Shown here: in pieces, positions 40,682-49,588 of the stretch
Numbering within the stretch: the first letter of the stretch is position 1
Layout of the letters: the number at the start of each line of letters is the position of its first letter
Origin: JBBRHH01 sp963788015
Lineage (GTDB): Bacteria; Planctomycetota; Phycisphaerae; Tepidisphaerales; Tepidisphaeraceae
Assembly (NCBI GenBank): GCA_963788015.1
Contig: CAWBEY010000010.1
Location: forward strand, 186,001 to 250,000
Direction of reading: 5' to 3'
DNA length: 64,000 nt
Made by a program: the position numbers and the translations under genes
Notes under the pieces: model-generated
What the model was told of the DNA's origin: nothing
The model's input: only the letters and a program-made list of their open reading frames with translations
The model's database searches: none

Positions 40682-43138
40682 ATGCGTGGTTGGAGCTGGA
40701 TCCGGGCGGCGGTTTTCCTGTCTGCGATCTTGGCCGGCGGATTGGGCTTCGCCCAGGAGGCTGCGCCACGCACCGGGGTGTATACCGTCAGCGAACGGCT
40801 TGACCTCGACATGGTTAAGCGACACGACAACTTCGGGTATAGCGACGAGGAGATCAGAAAATATTTCGACTTCCCGCAGGTGTATGAATTCGACGCGACC
40901 GGTTTGGCGGCGGAGCGCGTCAAGTCGCCGCCGGCGCCGGGCGTGCATCCGCGCGTGTTTTTTGACGGCCAGGACCTGCCGGCGCTGCGCAAAAAGCTGG
41001 GTGAGTCAAAGCCCGGCAAGCTGCAGATGGACGCCATTCGGGCCACGCTGACCAAAGATCTAACTGGGGAGAAGGCGCGATTCGCTTCGCTGTATGACGC
41101 GGCCGTCCGTGGCGAAGGAAGCCCGGAGATGCTCGACGTGCAGGTGTCGTGCGCGATTATCTACGAAGCGTTTCGTTGCCTGATCGACGGCGATGACGCA
41201 GGCGGAAAGAAAGCGGCGGCGGCGCTGGTGACGCTGGCGAAGCTGGACGACGCGGAGCTGGACAAGGCGTTTGCGATGGAAGACGCCAAGCCGCACACGC
41301 CGGGCGCGACGCCGGGATCGGGTGTGGCGATTCGGCCGCCGCTGCACGACTACCAGGAGACCAAGGGGCTGACGCAGCACGGCCTGCTGGGGCTGGGGTA
41401 TGACTTTGCTTATGGCTGGATGGACGAGGCGCAGCGCGACGTGGTGCGCACGGTGATCGCCAAGGCTTCGTCGAACATGACCCTGCTGTGCGCGGAAGGG
41501 CTGCCGGCGTTTCCGGCCAATGTCTCGAACTGGATCCCGATGCACATGCGGCTGATCCTGCTGCTATGCGCCATCGAGGGGGAAAAGGGATATGACGCGG
41601 GCTCATACAAGCGGTGCCTGGAGGGGTACAAGCGCCACCTCAACGTCGCCTGCTTCCCGGCCGGCGACATGTACGAAAGCATGGGGAAGGGGTTTTTGTG
41701 CGCCGAAGATCTGCGTGCCGGTGGCCAGGCGAGGGCTGAACCTGCTGGCGCTGAAGCAGGTGCGGGCGCAGTTTGGGAGCTATTACCTGCACGCCATGGA
41801 CCCGTGGGGCGGGCACTTCACGTTTTACGACTCGCTCGGCGGGCGCGGAAACACGACACCGATCTACGATGCGGCGGTGATGAAGCACGTGTTTCCGAAG
41901 GATCCGCAGATCGATTTTGTTTACCGCAACACGGTCGGTGAGAATTACGAAACCTTGGGCGCACGGGTGGCGTTCGGCCATCCGTTTCACGTCGGCGACG
42001 GGCTGATGCGGGCCATTTTCGCCGAGGAGTTCGAGCCGAAGACCTGGGAGCAGGCGCGGCAGGACGCGACGGCGGGCAGGCCGCTGACGTTCTTCAGTGA
42101 GTCCACCGGCAACCTCATCACCCGCAGCGCCTGGGACACCGACGCCACCCAGTTGCATTTCATGATCCGCAGCGTGGGCGGGGGGCACCAGTACGCCGAC
42201 CGGACGCACTTCAGCCTGCACGCGCTGGGGCGCTATTGGGCGATCTACAAACCGCTGCGCCAGTTGGAGGAGCACTATCAGCCGAAGCACCGGTCGGTGA
42301 TTCTGATCGATGGTCAGGGGCCGGGAATGGCCAATGCGCGGGCGGTGGGGCTGTCGGACAAGGAGGGCGCGACCTTCGCCGCCGCCGACGCAAAGATGGC
42401 TTACGAGTGGAACACCGGCGGCAACAACCGCTTTCCCAAAGGCGGCCAGCGTGTGACATTTACAGCCAACGATTTCCGCCTGCACAAGAGCAGCCTGCCG
42501 TGGATGGATTTGCCCTGGAGCGATTTGCCGTACTGGCAGACGTCATACAAGGGGGCGGAGATGTGGCTGCCGATCAACACGGTGGCCAAGGCGTTTCGGA
42601 CGGTGGGGCTTGCGCGGGCAAACATCCTTACGCGGTGATCGTGGACGATTTTCAGAAGGACCAGGAGGCTCATGAATATCAGTGGGGGATGACGGTGGAA
42701 GACGACCTGGTGCAGGACTCAGCGACAGCGGCGACCGATGCGGGCGGGGCATTCTGTGACGACGTGGTGCTGGGAGAGGCCAAGCCGTCGGGCGCGCCGC
42801 GCTACCTCCTCGTGCGCCTTCTGAACGCTGCCGGCCGAAAGGAGGGGGAGAGCGCCGCGAAGCTGGAGAGCTACGACCTGCCGAACACGCCCAACCCGCC
42901 AATCGTCATGCGGCGGCTGAGCATTACGACCAGGGCGGTTGCGCCGGAGTTCAAGGTTTTGCTGTTCCCGTACAAAAAGGGGCAGGAGCAGCCGACGACG
43001 ACCTGGGACAAGGAGCGGCTGTCGCTTCGCGTGGATTGGTCCGATCAGCATGACGTAGCCATCTTCCGCAAGTCCGAAGACGGCCGGACAAGAGTGACGC
43101 TTCAGCGGGAGGGAAAAGAGATCGGCGGGCTGGATTGA
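40682..43138 (+). CDS. Heparinase II/III-like polysaccharide lyase
   Basis: This is a secreted lyase-type protein of about 818 residues. A signal peptide covers residues 1-24 (WIRAAVFLSAILAGGLGFA). An alpha/alpha-toroid domain follows to about residue 350 (SNWIPMHMRLILLL, MYESMGKGFLCAEDLR). The C-terminal heparinase II/III-like beta domain has RSVGGGHQYADRTHFSLHALG, HRSVILIDGQG, and YAVIVDDFQKD. The conserved His and Tyr of the family are plausibly in QYADRTHF. The frame breaks near 41718 and 42615. The downstream FAD enzyme and aldolase are on the same strand and could act on released uronic acids, but no sugar transporter is present. Confidence 0.78.
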
Positions 43139-43237
43139 TCGGGACTGCGCGCTGTCACCGGCGTTGTGTCCCGACGCGGCGTGCTTCCATCGAAAAGCAT
43201 TACATCGCTGGTGCGCCAAGCGGCGATGGAGGAAACT

Positions 43238-44881
43238 ATGTCGATGGATACGAGCCTTTCACGTCGGGACCTGCTGTGGGCAACCGGCGGCGCGCTGGCC
43301 GCGGCGGCGCTGCGGCCGGCGTTTGGCGCAACTACCGCGCCGGCCCGCGTGGATGTGGCCGTCTATGGCGGTGTGCCCTGCGGCATTGCGGCGGCCGTTG
43401 CCGCTGCTCGGAGCGGGGCCTCGGTCCTGCTCATTGAGCCCACCGCCCACATCGGCGGACTCAACACCAGCGGACTCAACACCGCCGAGTCCGAGCACAT
43501 GCTCCCCTGGACCATCGGCGGCCTCGCCCGCGAGTTTTATGAGCGGATCGGCCGACACTACGGCGGCAAGCTCGAATTCTTCTTCGAATCCGGCGTCGCT
43601 GAAAATGTGTTCACCACTATGCTTGCCGAGGCGAAGGTGGAGGTGCTGTTCGGACAGCGCGTGAGCGGCGTGGAGAAGGACGGCAAGCGGCTTTCCCGCC
43701 TCGTGCTGGGGGATGGCCGCCGCGTCGACGCCAAGGTCTACATCGACGCCGGCTATGAGGGGGATCTGATGTCGCGGGCGGGAGTTTCCTACGCCATTGG
43801 CCGCGAGTCGCGGGAGGAGTTTCAGGAGGACGCGGCAGGCGTTCGCTTTGACAAGTCGGTGCGCCGCGCGGCCACGGTGGACGAGCAGGGCAATCTCCTT
43901 CCCGGAATCTCCGGCTGGACAAAAGACCTGAAAGAAGGCTCCGCGCACCGCGGGGTGATGAACTACAACTTTCGCCTTACCTTCACGCGCGACCCGAAGA
44001 ACAAGACGCCGATCCCCGCGCCCCAGCGTTACGACCGGGAACGCTACCGCCTCCTGGAAGCATGGCTGGCGGCGAGGGCGGCGCGCGGGGAGGTGGTGAA
44101 GCTCGGCGATCTGCTCGACTTCTACGCGCGCCGGCACGGGAAGTACGAGGTGAACAACAAGCAGGACGCGGTGATTTCCCTTGGCCACTTCGGCGGCCAG
44201 TTCGACTATCCCGACGCCAGCTACGACCAGCGCGAGCGGATCGTGGCCGACCACCTCCAGTACACGCTGGGCCTGCTCCACTTCCTCTCCAGCGACGACA
44301 GCGTGCCGCGCGGGGTTCGCGAGGAGATGGCAGCCTGGGGGCTGGCGAAAGACGAATTCCCGGACAACGGCAACTGGCCCTACCAGCTTTATGTCCGCGA
44401 GGCGCGGCGAATGCGCGGCGAATACGTGATGACCCAGCGCGACGTGCAGGATGACCGCCACAAGGACGATGGCGTCTGCATGAGCAGCCACTTCATCGAC
44501 TGCCACCACGTCCAACGCCTGGCGGTATCGAACACCGAGTTCGTGAACGAGGGCCGCATCTGGCGCAAAGGGCGCGCGTATCAGATCCCCTTCCGCGCCC
44601 TGCTGGCTAAAGCCGCGGAATGCCCCAACCTCCTCGTGGCGGGCGCGGCGAGCTTCTCCCACGTGGCCTACTGCACCTACCGCCTGGAGAGCGTCTGGAT
44701 GGGCGCCGGCCACGCCGCCGGTACCGCGGCGGCGCTGGCGGCGAAAGCGAAGCTTGCCTCGGTGCATGACCTGGACGTGCGGGCCCTCCGGGAATTGCTC
44801 CGCGAACAAAAGCATGTGGTGGACTTCGTGGCGGGCGAGCCGGAGGAATTCCCCGGCCGCGCCTCTCCACCAGAGTTTTGA
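43238..44881 (+). CDS. Tat-exported FAD-dependent oxidoreductase
   Basis: This enzyme of about 547 residues resembles the PF12831 (FAD_oxidored) family, frequent in carbohydrate-utilisation regions of Planctomycetota. The N-terminus MSMDTSLSRRDLLWATGGAL is a twin-arginine signal, and VDVAVYGGVPCGIAAAVAAARSGAS is the FAD-binding fold. Further motifs are HIGGLNTSGLN, GYEGDLMSRAGVSYAIGRES and the C-terminal GHAAGTAAALAAKAK. ATG 43238 is preferred because GGAGG lies directly upstream, whereas the longer frame starts with a non-signal N-terminus. The frame is intact. Its substrate is unknown; a sugar or uronic acid is inferred from the preceding lyase. Confidence 0.8.
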   Translation: MSMDTSLSRRDLLWATGGALAAAALRPAFGATTAPARVDVAVYGGVPCGIAAAVAAARSGASVLLIEPTAHIGGLNTSGLNTAESEHMLPWTIGGLAREFYERIGRHYGGKLEFFFESGVAENVFTTMLAEAKVEVLFGQRVSGVEKDGKRLSRLVLGDGRRVDAKVYIDAGYEGDLMSRAGVSYAIGRESREEFQEDAAGVRFDKSVRRAATVDEQGNLLPGISGWTKDLKEGSAHRGVMNYNFRLTFTRDPKNKTPIPAPQRYDRERYRLLEAWLAARAARGEVVKLGDLLDFYARRHGKYEVNNKQDAVISLGHFGGQFDYPDASYDQRERIVADHLQYTLGLLHFLSSDDSVPRGVREEMAAWGLAKDEFPDNGNWPYQLYVREARRMRGEYVMTQRDVQDDRHKDDGVCMSSHFIDCHHVQRLAVSNTEFVNEGRIWRKGRAYQIPFRALLAKAAECPNLLVAGAASFSHVAYCTYRLESVWMGAGHAAGTAAALAAKAKLASVHDLDVRALRELLREQKHVVDFVAGEPEEFPGRASPPEF

Positions 44882-45035
44882 GGAGTTTTTTTGGACGCCG
44901 ATCCCCGGCAATGCGAAGAACTGGGTGCGGCGGGGGAAACGAACGCCTGGGCGAGTGGGTGCGGGGCCGTCTTGCGTTGCGGCGGGTTGGAGTGGGTCGT
45001 AGACTCTTTTGGGGGAATTATTTGGAGGCATGGAT

Positions 45036-46103
45036 ATGGCTACCGACATTTTGGGGCGGATTGTTGGGTTGCTGGGGGCGGAGGGTGAGTCGCTGCTGGG
45101 GTATGAGGCGAAGGGTTTTGCGCAGAGCGCGTTGCATTTGCCGGGGCCGGATTTTGTGGATCGGGTGGTGGCGTTGAGTGATCGAACGCCCAATGTGCTG
45201 CGGAATTTTCAGTTGATCCTGGGGCATGGGCGTCTTGGGGGCACGGGGCATGTTTCGATATTGCCGGTGGATCAGGGGATTGAACATTCGGCCGGGGCGA
45301 GCTTCGCGAAGAACCCGATTTATTTTGATCCGGAGAACATCGTGCGGCTGGCGGTGGAGGGCGGGTGCAATGCGGTGGCGTCGACGTTGGGCGTGCTGGG
45401 GGCGGTGTCGCGGAAGTGGGCGCACAAGATCCCGTTTCTGGTGAAGCTGAATCACAATGAGCTGCTGACGTATCCGAACAAGTTCGATCAGATCATGTTC
45501 GCGCAGGTGGAACAGGCGTTTGACATGGGGGCGGTGGCGGTGGGGGCGACGATTTATTTTGGGTCGGACCAGGCGGATCGGCAGATTCAGGAGGTGAGCC
45601 AGGCCTTTGCGGCGGCACATGAGATGGGGCTGGTGACGGTGCTGTGGTGCTATCTTCGGAATGATGCGTTTAAGACGGCCGACAAGGATTATCACGTGGC
45701 GGCGGATTTGACGGGGCAGGCGAATCATCTTGGGGTGACGATCCAGGCGGACATCATCAAGCAGAAGCTGCCGGAGAACAATGGGGGCTACAACGCCTTG
45801 AAGTTTGGGAAGACCGACAAGCGGGTATATAGCGATCTGACGCCGGGGGATCATCCGATTGAACTGTGCCGGTATCAGGTGGCGAATTGTTATATGGGGC
45901 GTTCGCCGCTGATCAATTCAGGGGGAGCGTCGGGGCTTGCCGATTTTGCGGAGGCGGTGCGGACGGCGGTGATTAATAAGCGGGCCGGGGGGATGGGGTT
46001 GATCACGGGGCGGAAGGCATTTCAACGGCCGATGAAGGAGGGGGTGGAGTTGATGAATTTGATTCAGGATGTTTATCTGGATGAGGGGGTGACGGTGGCG
46101 TGA
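45036..46103 (+). CDS. fbaB: Class I fructose-bisphosphate aldolase (DhnA/FbaB type)
   Basis: This is a Schiff-base aldolase of the archaeal/DhnA type, about 355 residues. Visible family segments are ILPVDQGIEHSAGASF, IPFLVKLNHNELL (with a candidate catalytic Lys), GAVAVGATIYFGSD and GRSPLINSGGASG. It would split fructose-1,6-bisphosphate or a related ketose phosphate in glycolysis or gluconeogenesis. GGAGG lies seven bases before ATG 45036, so that start is favoured over ATG 45030. The frame is intact. Codon use shifts strongly to G-ending and GG-containing codons compared with earlier plus-strand genes. It is third in the 40.7-46.1 kb plus-strand run. Confidence 0.9.
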   Translation: MATDILGRIVGLLGAEGESLLGYEAKGFAQSALHLPGPDFVDRVVALSDRTPNVLRNFQLILGHGRLGGTGHVSILPVDQGIEHSAGASFAKNPIYFDPENIVRLAVEGGCNAVASTLGVLGAVSRKWAHKIPFLVKLNHNELLTYPNKFDQIMFAQVEQAFDMGAVAVGATIYFGSDQADRQIQEVSQAFAAAHEMGLVTVLWCYLRNDAFKTADKDYHVAADLTGQANHLGVTIQADIIKQKLPENNGGYNALKFGKTDKRVYSDLTPGDHPIELCRYQVANCYMGRSPLINSGGASGLADFAEAVRTAVINKRAGGMGLITGRKAFQRPMKEGVELMNLIQDVYLDEGVTVA

Positions 46104-46411
46104 GGGATTTTCACGCGACGGGTGGGGGCGATGAGGTGGATCAGAGGTGAAGAGGTGTGCGATGCACGCGGCGAGGAGGAACGAGTTGGAGCCTTGGAGG
46201 AAAGTAAGAGCCCTCACCCCAGCCCTCTCCCGGTTTACCGGGAGAGGGGGCAAGAGGGTCTTCCGGGAGAGGGGGAGAGAGGAGCGGGTCTCCTCGTGAG
46301 AGGGGGAAAGAGGGGGAAGGTGTAAGCATTGCCGCAGCTGATAGAGGTGGGGTCAGCCGGACCCTACGGCGTCTTGGCCACCCAAGTTGAGGTCGAAGGG
46401 TACTACATGAA
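46104..46411. other. Intergenic region with an imperfect-palindrome element
   Basis: These 308 bases separate two convergent genes. The main content is the palindromic element at 46210-46250, followed by degraded copies of GGGAGAGGGGG to about 46320. No protein gene is supported. Confidence 0.6.
46210..46250. repeat. CCCTCTCCCGGT palindromic repeat, intergenic copy
   Basis: The arms CCCTCTCCCGGT (46223-46234) and ACCGGGAGAGGG (46237-46248) form a perfect 12-bp stem around TT. The flank GCCCTCACCCC is shared with a copy inside the VIT-VWA gene at 50773-50815; only two mismatches are seen over 40 bases. Confidence 0.8.
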
Positions 46412-48237
46412 TCAGGGGCGCGTGATGCGGCGTTTTTTTCTTTGGAGGGTGGTTACGGAGAGGATGAGGAGGAGGGAGGTGGTGCTGGGCTCGGGGACGG
46501 CCCAGGCGACGGCGAAATCGTCGGCGGTGGCGGAGTTGCCGGGGACATCATAATTGTGATCGTAGTACTTCACACGAATGGCGTAGTTGCCGTCCTGGGG
46601 GATGGTGAAGTAGAGGTGCTCAACGTTGTTGTAGGCGCTGTCGGAGGTGGCGATGAGGGTGGTGAGCGCGTTGCCGCTGAGTTGCCAGACTTCGAGATCG
46701 AGATCATCGAAGGAGACATCGCTGGGGTTGTCGCTGGCGTCGAGGGTGCGATTGACGAACCAGTCGAGGGTGGCGGTGAAGGTTTCGCCGGCCGAGAGGG
46801 GGCGTTCGATGAAATAATCGACGGGGTTGTTGAGGGAGACGTTGCCAAAATCCCAGCCGATGCTGTGGACGGTGCCGCCGCCGAGGCCGGGGAGGTTGGT
46901 GGTGCCGGAGAGGTATTGGTCGTAGGCGCGGTTGAGGTTGAGAGCGCCGCGCCCGTGGAATAGTCGAGGCCTTGGGTGGTGGTGAGGACGTTGTTGACGA
47001 GCTGGGTGTTGTTGGTCCAGCCGGGGATTTTGTCGGCGGAATTGAGGAGGACGGCCTTGATAACACGGCCATCAACGAACTGTAGGGCGGTGGGGTTTGC
47101 TGGCGTTGTAGAAGTTGGCGTAGCCGGCATCGTCGAGGAGGGCTGCACCGCCGGCGACGATGGGGCTGGCGAAGCTGGTGCCGGCCGCACCGACGAGATA
47201 GAGATTGTTGGGAAGGGAGCCGTCGGCGTTGCGGGGGGTGGGCTCGGGGAGGCCGGTGCGGCTGCCGGTGGAGCCGGTGTAGGCGGCGAGGAAGAGATCG
47301 GTGCCGGGGGCGGCGATGTCGACCTTGGCGCGGATGGCGGGGACTGTGGCGTTGACCTTTGCCTTGGGGTTGAAGTAGTCGTTGGGGGCGGTGTTGGAGA
47401 AGGAGGCGGGCTGGGAGAAGGCGGGGGTGGTGAGGACGCCCTGGAGAGCGCCGACGGCGATGTCGTTGTAGCCGGAGGCGGGGCCGGAGACTTGGGGGCT
47501 GACGTCGGTGGAGTGGTTGCCGGCGGCGATGCAAACGGTTTGATGGTTGGCGTAGGCAAGGGCGTCGAGGGTCATGGTGTAGAGATCGGAGCCGTCGGGG
47601 CTGTCGTAGCCCCAACTGCTGTTGACGACGTCAACCTTCTGGCCGGGCACGGTGAAGTAGGCCCCGGCGAAGAACGGCACGTAGCGGTCGGTGCCGGTTT
47701 GCATGACGGTTTTGTAGGCGTAGTCGAAGGTTTGCTGGCTGATGTTGAAGGAGCCGGGGTGCGCGGTGTCCCAACTGGTGGCGATGGCGGCCGAGACTAG
47801 GGATGCGCCGGGGGCCATGCCGAACTGGTAGTAGTAATAGCCGGAACCGTTGTTAGGGCCGAGTCCGGTCATGGTGAAGCCGACGGCGGTGGCGTGGATG
47901 TCGTAGTCGATCTTGGGGGTTCCGTCGGAGTTTTTTGTGTAGTTGATGTAGCTGATGGGTTGATTGCTGGTGGCTTCGTGGCCGTTCCAGACGTGGCCGG
48001 CTTCGACGTTGGCGATGAAGGTGTTGCCGCCGAAATAGCCGGCGTTGTAGAAGCGGTCCGCGCCGACGGCTTGCTGGATGACGACGATGGCGGAGGGGTC
48101 GCTTGGATTATCGACGGCGTCGATGGCGAGGAGTGGGCGCGGCGCAGGAGGGCGAGGGAGACGGCGCAGCCGAGAAGTCGGCGGCATCTCCGGCGGCGCA
48201 GCCGAAGGGCGGCGCGGGGAATCTGTACGTTGACCAT
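46412..48237 (-). CDS. Subtilase (S8) family protein with PEP-CTERM tail
   Basis: This is an exported serine-protease-like protein of about 608 residues. The N-terminus VNVQIPRAALRLRRRRCRR and LLGCAVSLALLRRA is a basic, hydrophobic signal. The core has HATAVGFTMTG (catalytic His region) and GAAGTSFASPIVAGGAALL (catalytic Ser). At the Asp position, where S8 usually has D-T-G, the text is FIANVEAGHVW, an apparent Glu. A beta-rich domain precedes the C-terminal VPEPSTTSLLLILSVTTLQRKKRR, a classic PEP-CTERM sorting tail. Frame breaks occur near 48135, 47100 and 46955. The start is ATG 48237. The tail predicts processing by an exosortase and surface display; none is encoded here. Confidence 0.82.
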
Positions 48238-48409
48238 TCTGGCCCATTGCCCTCGGCCGCTCCTCTCAGACTTCACCCTGGGTAGACGTACAATACTACT
48301 GGGTTCGGCTGCAAAGGTTCAACGGGAATGGGGGCAAAAGGCCTATAATTGCAGGGTATCGAGCGGGCTGAACGGTTGTGGTTGGGTTTAATTGGAATGT
48401 GCCGGTTGG

Positions 48410-48939
48410 TTATGGGAGGTGGGCGGGTTGGGTGGCGGCATCAATTTGAGCTTGGCGTCTCCGCAAGTTGTCGAGGTGCTGCTGGTTTAACTCCTTTGAT
48501 CCCTCCTCGGTCAGGCTGAATTCCTTCATATGTGCTTCGACCTGGGCTCGGCTGTACTCTTCCTGGCGAAGTAGGCGACTTTTGTTGTCGTAGACGGTGA
48601 CGCGGAAAAGGTCGGCGGGCGGGCGTTGCTTATCGTATCGAATTTCCATGATGACCACGCCGCCTGCATAGGTTTTTCGGCTCGCATTTCAAGGGTATCG
48701 ACGCCAACTTCGTGGAGCGAGAAACTGGCAATCGTGTCGAGGAGGAGATCGCGGTCAAGGCGGTCCGGAGGCTGGAGCATGCTGTTCCAAGCCTGATCGA
48801 TCTGGAGTTGATCGTGCGTGTTGGGCCGCGGGACCATCGGGGCCAGGAGGGGGAAACAACCTGGGAGGACGAGGAGGATGATGATGATGATGATGTAAAA
48901 CGGGCACTGGCTAATCCGCTGGCTTGGTGGATGTGGCAC
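48410..48939 (-). CDS. Small lipoprotein with an isoleucine-repeat signal peptide
   Basis: This is a predicted lipoprotein of about 175 residues. The GTG start at 48939 overlaps the stop of the upstream gene by 29 bases. The hydrophobic core is PFYIIIIIILLVLPGC, whose six Ile come from a (GAT/ATC)6 microsatellite and which ends in a lipobox Cys. The mature part has a beta-rich stretch (VTVYDNKSRLLRQEEYS) and a helical C-terminus (LTEEGSKELNQQHLDNLRRRQAQID). The frame breaks near 48665. No family is recognised. Confidence 0.6.
48877..48894. repeat. (GAT)6 trinucleotide microsatellite in a signal peptide
   Basis: Six exact GAT copies lie in the signal peptide of the lipoprotein gene, where on the minus strand they read as six ATC (Ile) codons. 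Copy-number change would alter the length of the hydrophobic core without changing frame. Confidence 0.85.
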
Positions 48940-49576
48940 GTTCGAACTCGTGGCGCAGGACCTGGATTTTTGTTCTCAGCCTTGCGTCCAGATCGTTGAC
49001 GTTTTTGATTTGGCCGGCTTCGAGTTCTGTTGTCAGATCTTTCATGATTCGCACCTGGGCGAGGAAAGCGAAGCCCCAGGTGCCGGGGGCGATGGCGGCG
49101 GCGGGATCGTCGCGCAGATCAGCGTAGGTGTTGACGTCGATCTTCCATGTCTGACCTATTTTCTTGAACGGTATGGATTCGGCAAAGACTGGATCAAAGG
49201 GTTCATCTTTGGATGGGGCCAGGGTCGCGTGGTTGTCTGCGATGGCCACTTCCGCGCTGCGAACGGATTTGATGGTTTTATCGAGTTGGTCGTTGCTGAT
49301 GGCCAGGTGTTCGTAGGGCTTCCAGCAGTCTGGCAGCTTTCCGAACTTTGATAGAGAAAGCTGGGCGAGGCGGCGGGGGACGATGAACATTTCTGAACAG
49401 AGGGAGAGGGCGCCGGATTTGTTGTCGTCGGAGATGGTGCAGCAGGCGTTGGCTGCTTCGACGTTGTTGTCGCGGATGGCCTGGAAGTAGGTGGTGAGCG
49501 TTTGGCGCGGCTCGCCATAGGCCTGTGTTGAGGGCTGGGTGGCGGCGAGGAGAGTGAGCAAAAGCAGCGGGTACAC
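48911..49576 (-). CDS. Secreted protein of unknown function
   Basis: This 221-residue protein has a signal peptide (LLLLTLLAATQPSTQA) and a soluble mature part. The mature N-terminus PRQTLTTYFQAIRDNNVEAANACC resembles the helical start of NTF2-like or DUF-type lipoprotein domains. The C-terminus, AFLAQVRIMKDLTTEL and on to RTKIQVLRHEFER, is helical. The frame is intact. It starts 12 bases after the VIT-VWA stop, and its end overlaps the following lipoprotein, so it is almost certainly in the same operon. No function can be assigned. Confidence 0.68.
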   Translation of the reverse strand: MYPLLLLTLLAATQPSTQAYGEPRQTLTTYFQAIRDNNVEAANACCTISDDNKSGALSLCSEMFIVPRRLAQLSLSKFGKLPDCWKPYEHLAISNDQLDKTIKSVRSAEVAIADNHATLAPSKDEPFDPVFAESIPFKKIGQTWKIDVNTYADLRDDPAAAIAPGTWGFAFLAQVRIMKDLTTELEAGQIKNVNDLDARLRTKIQVLRHEFERATSTKPAD

Positions 49577-49588
49577 GGGGAGGTTCTT

